Assembly: GCF_036327415.1 (NCBI RefSeq)
Contig: NZ_CP123961.1
Span: 558,001-622,000, forward strand
Source of the DNA: Bartonella grahamii subsp. shimonis
Lineage (GTDB): Bacteria; Pseudomonadota; Alphaproteobacteria; Rhizobiales; Rhizobiaceae
Length of the DNA stretch: 64,000 nucleotides
Direction: 5' to 3'
In this document: positions 59,369 to 64,000 of the stretch, piece by piece
Position numbering within the stretch: the stretch's first letter is position 1
Layout: each line of letters begins with the position of its first letter
Notes under the pieces: generated by a model
Seen by the model: only the letters and a program-made list of their open reading frames with translations
Told to the model about the DNA's origin: nothing
The model's database searches: none
Translations under genes and position numbers: made by a program

Positions 59369-60394
59369 ATGAAATTTCTTGATCAAGCTAAAGTTTATAT
59401 TCGTTCTGGTAATGGAGGTTCTGGAGCAGTATCATTTCGTCGTGAAAAATTTATAGAATTTGGGGGACCTGATGGGGGGAATGGAGGACGGGGTGGTGAT
59501 GTTTGGGCTCTTGTTGTTGATGGGCTTAATACGTTGATTGATTATCGCTACCAACAGCATTTTAAAGCAAAGACAGGGGGGCATGGCAAGGGGCGTAATA
59601 TGACGGGTGAAAAGGGTGATGATGTCATCCTTAAAGTTCCGGTTGGGACGCAAATTTTTGAAGAAGATAATACAACGTTAATCTGTGATTTAACGAAAGT
59701 GGGACAGCACTATCGTCTTGCAAAAGGAGGGAATGGCGGTTTTGGGAATCTTCATTTTACAACATCGACAAATCGGGCACCGCGTCATGCAAATCCAGGT
59801 TTGGCTGGAGAAGAGCGCGCAATATGGCTTCGTTTGAAGTTAATTGCTGATGCCGGGCTTGTTGGTTTACCCAATGCTGGAAAATCAACTTTTTTAGCTT
59901 CTGTAACGGCTGCAAAACCAAAAGTTGCAGATTATCCTTTTACCACTCTGCATCCTCATCTTGGTGTTGTACGTATTGATGGTCGTGAATTTGTTTTGGC
60001 TGATATTCCAGGATTAATTGAAGGAGCGCATGAAGGTGTGGGAATTGGAGATCGTTTTTTAGGACATGTGGAACGTTGTCGCGTACTGCTTCATCTGATT
60101 TCTTCTCAAGAAGAAGATGTAGCAAAAGCATACCGAATTGTGCGTCATGAACTTGAGGCATATGGAAATAATCTAAGTGATAAAACTGAAATTGTTGCTT
60201 TAAGCCAGATAGATACTCTGACAACTGAAGAGCGTGAAGCTAAACGGGAAGCTTTGCAAAGAGTAGCGGATCAACCTGTTATGATGTTTTCTGCGGTTAG
60301 CCGCGAAGGTTTAGAAAATGTGCTGCGTGCTGGTGCACGTATTATTGAAATGTCACGCAAAGAGGAGATTAGTGAGGATAGCAAGGTTGATTGA
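59369..60394 (+). CDS. obgE: GTPase Obg/CgtA
   Basis: The ATG at 59369 gives the usual MKFLDQAK start; a GTG nine bases upstream is an alternative. The 341-aa protein has the Gly-rich Obg domain (residues ~1-158) and a G domain: G1 [10 protein letters not shown]3 DIPGLIEGA. The G4 site reads LSQID instead of NKxD. This odd form recurs in Rhizobiales as far as I recall. It acts in 50S ribosome maturation and stress control. proB starts one base after its stop. Confidence 0.95.
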   Translation: MKFLDQAKVYIRSGNGGSGAVSFRREKFIEFGGPDGGNGGRGGDVWALVVDGLNTLIDYRYQQHFKAKTGGHGKGRNMTGEKGDDVILKVPVGTQIFEEDNTTLICDLTKVGQHYRLAKGGNGGFGNLHFTTSTNRAPRHANPGLAGEERAIWLRLKLIADAGLVGLPNAGKSTFLASVTAAKPKVADYPFTTLHPHLGVVRIDGREFVLADIPGLIEGAHEGVGIGDRFLGHVERCRVLLHLISSQEEDVAKAYRIVRHELEAYGNNLSDKTEIVALSQIDTLTTEEREAKREALQRVADQPVMMFSAVSREGLENVLRAGARIIEMSRKEEISEDSKVD

Positions 60395-60395
60395 G

Positions 60396-61535
60396 ATGGC
60401 TGTTGGATCGCAAAAACTTACACACTATAAACGTATCGTGGTCAAGATTGGATCTGCACTTTTGGTTGATCCACAGACGGGTTTACGCGTTGAATGGCTT
60501 AAAAGCTTGATCAATGATGTTGTTGAATTACACAAAGGAGGTGTAGAGATATTATTGGTGTCTTCAGGCGCTATTGCTTTAGGAAGGACATTGTTACAGC
60601 TTCCTAAGGGCGCTTTGAAATTGGAAGAAAGTCAGGCATGTGCTGCTTTGGGGCAAATTGAGTTAGCAAAAACCTATGGTGATGCGCTTGCTCAACATGG
60701 GCTCAAAACAGGACAAATTTTGCTCACTTTATTTGATACGGAGGAGAGAAGGCGTTATCTCAATGCACGTGCAACGATTGAGATGCTTTTATATTTGGGA
60801 GCTGTGCCTGTTATTAATGAGAATGATACTGTTGCAACAACTGAAATTCGTTATGGTGATAATGATCGTTTAGCTGCACGTGTGGCAACAATGGTGAGGG
60901 CAGATCTTTTAATACTTTTATCCGATATTGATGGTCTTTATACAAAGTCTCCCCATAGTGATCCTACGGCTGAATTTATACCTTTTGTTGCATCTATTAC
61001 GCATGATATCGAAAAAATGGCAGATGTTGCTGCTTCAGAATTTTCACGGGGAGGAATGAAGACTAAGCTTGATGCCGGAAAAATAGCTAATGCTGCTGGA
61101 ACGGCGATGATTATCACCTCAGGCAAGCGTATGAATCCCCTTGCTGCAATTGACAAAGGTGAACGCAAGAGTTTTTTTGCGGCAAGTAAGAAATCTGTCA
61201 ATGCTTGGAAAACATGGATTTCTGGTCATTTAGATCCATCTGGTGTTTTGACGATTGATCAAGGAGCCATTAGGGCTCTTGAAACAGGAAAATCGTTATT
61301 AGCAGCAGGGGTTATTGGCGTTGAGGGAAATTTCCAGCGTGGGGATACGGTTGCAATTGTTGGTACAGATGGAGTTGAGATTGCACGTGGACTTGTAAGC
61401 TATGACAAAGATGAGGCTGTACGCATTATAGGACATAAAAGTGAAGAAATTGAAGCTATTCTTGGGTACGAGGCACGCTCCGCTATGGTGCATCGTAATG
61501 ATATGATTGTACGTTGCTTGACCAATTCTGTTTAA
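60396..61535 (+). CDS. proB: Glutamate 5-kinase
   Basis: The start is the ATG at 60396, right after the obgE stop. The 379-aa enzyme phosphorylates glutamate, the first step of proline synthesis. The amino-acid kinase domain shows [27 protein letters not shown] and [11 protein letters not shown]; the C-terminal ~100 residues form a PUA domain. Feedback inhibition by proline is usual for the family. The next gene, proA, performs the following step. Confidence 0.96.
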   Translation: MAVGSQKLTHYKRIVVKIGSALLVDPQTGLRVEWLKSLINDVVELHKGGVEILLVSSGAIALGRTLLQLPKGALKLEESQACAALGQIELAKTYGDALAQHGLKTGQILLTLFDTEERRRYLNARATIEMLLYLGAVPVINENDTVATTEIRYGDNDRLAARVATMVRADLLILLSDIDGLYTKSPHSDPTAEFIPFVASITHDIEKMADVAASEFSRGGMKTKLDAGKIANAAGTAMIITSGKRMNPLAAIDKGERKSFFAASKKSVNAWKTWISGHLDPSGVLTIDQGAIRALETGKSLLAAGVIGVEGNFQRGDTVAIVGTDGVEIARGLVSYDKDEAVRIIGHKSEEIEAILGYEARSAMVHRNDMIVRCLTNSV

Positions 61536-61580
61536 AAAAGTTACTTTTGTTTTTATTGTTTTGGCAGAGTGGATGATACG

Positions 61581-62837
61581 ATGACTTTAGAAGAACAAAT
61601 GAAAGATATGGGGCAAAAAGCACGCTATGCCGCTGCAGCGTTGGCTGTTGCCCCTTCTGAGCAAAAGAACAATGCATTGGAAATGATTGCTTTAAGTCTA
61701 GCGGCTCACTCAGATGAAATTTTACGGGCGAATTGTCTGGATTTAGAGAAGGCTTCTCAGAATAATTTGAAAGCTGCAATGGTCGATCGGCTCAAATTAG
61801 ATGAATTGCGTTTGGGTGCAATGATAGATAGCGTTCGCAAAGTTGCTCGTTTATCTGATCCTGTTGGGCAGGTCACGAGTGCGTGGACACGTCCCAATGG
61901 GCTTCATATAAGTCGTGTACGGACACCTCTTGGTGTGATTGGTATTATTTATGAAAGTCGCCCGAATGTTACAGTTGATGCAAGTGCTCTGTGCTTAAAA
62001 TCGGGCAATGCTGCGATCTTGCGAGGTGGTTCGGATAGTTTTCATTCTTCACATGCTCTTCATTGTGCGTTGGTACAAGGTTTAGAACGCTCTGGTTTAC
62101 CTAAAGATGCTATCCAAATGGTTGGAACGACAGATCGCGCTGCTGTTGGGGAAATGCTCAAAGGATTGGATGGAGCGATTGATGTGATCATACCACGTGG
62201 TGGAAAGAGCCTTGTTGCCCGCGTTCAGTCTGATGCACGTGTTCCAATTTTTGCTCATCTGGAGGGACTTTGTCATATTTATATTGATAAATCGGCAGAT
62301 TTAGATATGGCACGCAATATTGTTTTAAATGCAAAGTTGCGGCGGACAGGGATATGCGGTGCTGTTGAGACAGTTCTCATTGACAGCCAGGCATTAAAAA
62401 AGTTTCTTCCTGTTTTAACTGCTTTACAGGAGAAGGGGTGTGAAATTCGTGCTACAGAAGATATTGTTTTTCTTATGCCAGATGTCAAATTAGCTTCTGA
62501 AGAAGATTGGTCGCATGAATATCTTGATGCTATTCTTTCTGTTAAAACGGTTGAGGGTGTTGAGGGAGCCATTTCTCATATCAAGCGTTATTCATCAGGA
62601 CATACGGAATCGGTTATTGCTGAGGATTTGGAAGTGGTAAAGAAATTTTTTAATCATTTAGATTCAGCTATTTTGCTGCACAATGCGTCCACACAATTTG
62701 CTGATGGAGGTGAATTTGGTTTTGGAATGGAAATTGGTATCGCAACAGGAAAAATGCATGCACGTGGCCCGATAGGTGTTGAACAGCTAACTTCATTTCA
62801 ATATCATGTTAAAGGAAATGGTCAGGTTAGAGCTTGA
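61581..62837 (+). CDS. proA: Gamma-glutamyl phosphate reductase
   Basis: I use the ATG at 61581; a GTG at 61569 would add four residues. The 418-aa aldehyde-dehydrogenase-fold enzyme reduces glutamyl 5-phosphate to the semialdehyde with NADPH. The catalytic cysteine is in [11 protein letters not shown], and [19 protein letters not shown] and PRGGKSLV are family blocks. It forms an operon with proB (45-nt gap) and abuts nadD. Confidence 0.96.
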   Translation: MTLEEQMKDMGQKARYAAAALAVAPSEQKNNALEMIALSLAAHSDEILRANCLDLEKASQNNLKAAMVDRLKLDELRLGAMIDSVRKVARLSDPVGQVTSAWTRPNGLHISRVRTPLGVIGIIYESRPNVTVDASALCLKSGNAAILRGGSDSFHSSHALHCALVQGLERSGLPKDAIQMVGTTDRAAVGEMLKGLDGAIDVIIPRGGKSLVARVQSDARVPIFAHLEGLCHIYIDKSADLDMARNIVLNAKLRRTGICGAVETVLIDSQALKKFLPVLTALQEKGCEIRATEDIVFLMPDVKLASEEDWSHEYLDAILSVKTVEGVEGAISHIKRYSSGHTESVIAEDLEVVKKFFNHLDSAILLHNASTQFADGGEFGFGMEIGIATGKMHARGPIGVEQLTSFQYHVKGNGQVRA

Positions 62838-62866
62838 AAACGCCATTTTTTCCATGGAAAAATTGT

Positions 62867-63460
62867 ATGCCACATGTTGAAAGATCCAATGTTGTGGGTC
62901 TTTTTGGTGGTTCCTTTAATCCACCGCATGCAGGGCATCTTCTTGTTGCAAAAATTGCCATTCGGCGTTTGGGTCTCAATCAGTTATGGTGGATGGTCAC
63001 TCCAGGGAATCCTTTAAAGGATTGTACACAGTTGCTCTCTTTAGAGGAGAGAATGCAATTAAGTTTTAAACTTATTGACCATCCAAAAATTCGCTTAACA
63101 GGTTTTGAACAGGCTATAGGAAGCAAAGTATCCATAGATACGATTTTTCATATTCTTACTCATCACAGTGGCGTAAATTTTGTATGGATTATGGGTGCAG
63201 ATAGTTTTACGACAATACATCATTGGTATCGATGGCATGATATCGTCTCCATGCTTCCTATTGCGATTATTAATCGTCCTTTAGGCAATCGGTCGGCACT
63301 TTTTTCTCCTATGGCACATATTTATCGCCGTTTTCGTTTGGATGAGAGAGAAAGTAAGCGATTACCTTTTATCAAGCCACCAGTTTGGACTTATTTGCAT
63401 GGACCTTTATCTTTTCAATCTTCAACAAACCTTCGTTTGAAGAAGAATGATTTTTCTTGA
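62867..63460 (+). CDS. nadD: Nicotinate-nucleotide adenylyltransferase
   Basis: The ATG at 62867 is chosen; a TTG at 62834 that overlaps the proA stop is the alternative. The 197-aa enzyme adenylates nicotinate mononucleotide in NAD synthesis. The nucleotidyltransferase motif GGSFNPPHAGH is near the N-terminus and the second motif appears as SSTNLR. The G-A-D-S segment (IMGADSFTTIHHW) is typical. The order proA-nadD-rsfS-rlmH is conserved in Rhizobiales. Confidence 0.94.
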   Translation: MPHVERSNVVGLFGGSFNPPHAGHLLVAKIAIRRLGLNQLWWMVTPGNPLKDCTQLLSLEERMQLSFKLIDHPKIRLTGFEQAIGSKVSIDTIFHILTHHSGVNFVWIMGADSFTTIHHWYRWHDIVSMLPIAIINRPLGNRSALFSPMAHIYRRFRLDERESKRLPFIKPPVWTYLHGPLSFQSSTNLRLKKNDFS

Positions 63461-63571
63461 ACATTTCATAAGATTCTGCTTCTCTTTAGAGAAATTTCTT
63501 TTTTGCATTCCACAACGATAAGAAAGGATATTGATCTGAAAAACGTGGCACACAAACACTCTTACGATATT

Positions 63572-63958
63572 ATGTCCTTAACAGAAAAAAAAGTTTTTTC
63601 TGTTAAGGACAGTCTTGAGGTTATTCTCAAGAGTTTAGAAGATACAAAAGCAGAAGATATTGTTGCTATTGATATTAAAGGGAAGTCATCTTTGGCTGAT
63701 TATATGGTCATAGCTTCAGCAAATTCGCAGCGTCATGTATCTTCAATTGCCGATCATTTATTACATACTTGGAAAGATAGTGGGCAAGGTCTTGCGCGTG
63801 TAGAAGGGCTTGCTGGGGGTGATTGGGTATTGATTGATACAGGTGATGTTATCATTCATCTTTTTCGTCCAGAAATTCGTCTTTTTTATAATTTAGAAAA
63901 GATATGGATGACTCCAGATTTAAACGATACAGCTTCAGTTCTCTTCGGAGATCATTAA
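63572..63958 (+). CDS. rsfS: Ribosomal silencing factor RsfS
   Basis: The start at 63572 gives 128 aa, near the family size; an in-frame TTG at 63503 would add 23 residues. Family blocks are DIKGKSSLADYMVIAS, GGDWVLIDTGDVIIHLF and RLFYNLEKIW. It binds L14 and blocks subunit joining when nutrients are scarce. rlmH begins one base after its stop. Confidence 0.93.
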   Translation: MSLTEKKVFSVKDSLEVILKSLEDTKAEDIVAIDIKGKSSLADYMVIASANSQRHVSSIADHLLHTWKDSGQGLARVEGLAGGDWVLIDTGDVIIHLFRPEIRLFYNLEKIWMTPDLNDTASVLFGDH

Positions 63959-63959
63959 A

Positions 63960-64000
63960 ATGCAAATTTCTATTTTTGCGGTTGGTCGTATGAAAAGTGG
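63960..64000 (+). CDS. rlmH: 23S rRNA pseudouridine-1915 N3-methyltransferase, 5' end only
   Basis: Thirteen codons (MQISIFAVGRMKS) match the N-terminus of alphaproteobacterial RlmH, and the position after rsfS is conserved. The gene runs off the window. Confidence 0.85.
   Translation, partial: MQISIFAVGRMKS

Overview
The window looks like the chromosome of a Bartonella species (Alphaproteobacteria, Rhizobiales). Coding DNA is AT-rich. It carries BadA/Vomp-type trimeric autotransporter adhesins, an IalB-family protein, Irr next to fabA-fabB-fabI, and a housekeeping order typical of Rhizobiales (rlmE-obgE-proB-proA-nadD-rsfS-rlmH). Long non-coding gaps full of decayed genes, also typical of Bartonella, separate compact operons. 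I cannot name the species from sequence reading alone.

Layout. 1-4 kb: cyoABCD quinol oxidase operon (cyoA cut by the window edge). 4.4-5.4 kb: gpsA. 5.8-6.8 kb: two decayed phage-type integrase copies. 7.3-10.7 kb: fabI, fabB, fabA (minus strand) divergent from irr. 10.7-15.8 kb: SH3-domain exported protein, rpsU, fhs, tRNA-Arg. 16.1-20.4 kb: RND efflux adaptor and pump. 20.6-23.8 kb: pgi, a 248-bp MITE-like element, tRNA-Ser(CGA), rplU-rpmA. 25.1-27.6 kb: an EIIA-HPr-EI phosphotransferase fusion. 27.7-28.7 kb: two more integrase remnants, convergent, then tRNA-Ser(GGA).

29.5-42.3 kb is an accessory island and the most unusual part. Two adjacent minus-strand operons look like small-molecule pathways. 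The first encodes a 56-aa peptide, a PP-loop ATP pyrophosphatase, an MFS exporter and a truncated ClpX-like ATPase, and reads like a ribosomal peptide (RiPP) cluster of a class I do not recognise. The second encodes an MFS exporter, an ATP-grasp ligase, a YqcI/YcgG-family protein and a cupin; the last two are broken by a nonsense codon and homopolymer frameshifts that I could reconstruct by reading across frames. Beyond them lie a decayed thymidylate-kinase-like gene, an MFS gene with one in-frame stop, two unknown coupled genes, and a phage-type repressor with a perfect palindrome just upstream.

43.3-56.4 kb holds two giant trimeric autotransporter genes. The first is frameshifted in an A-run immediately before its membrane anchor. 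The second is intact, contains 221-bp perfect repeats, and overlaps an IalB-family gene by four bases. 57.1-64 kb returns to core genes: ppx, rlmE, obgE, proB, proA, nadD, rsfS and the start of rlmH.

All identifications are from reading motifs and gene order; no database search was run.
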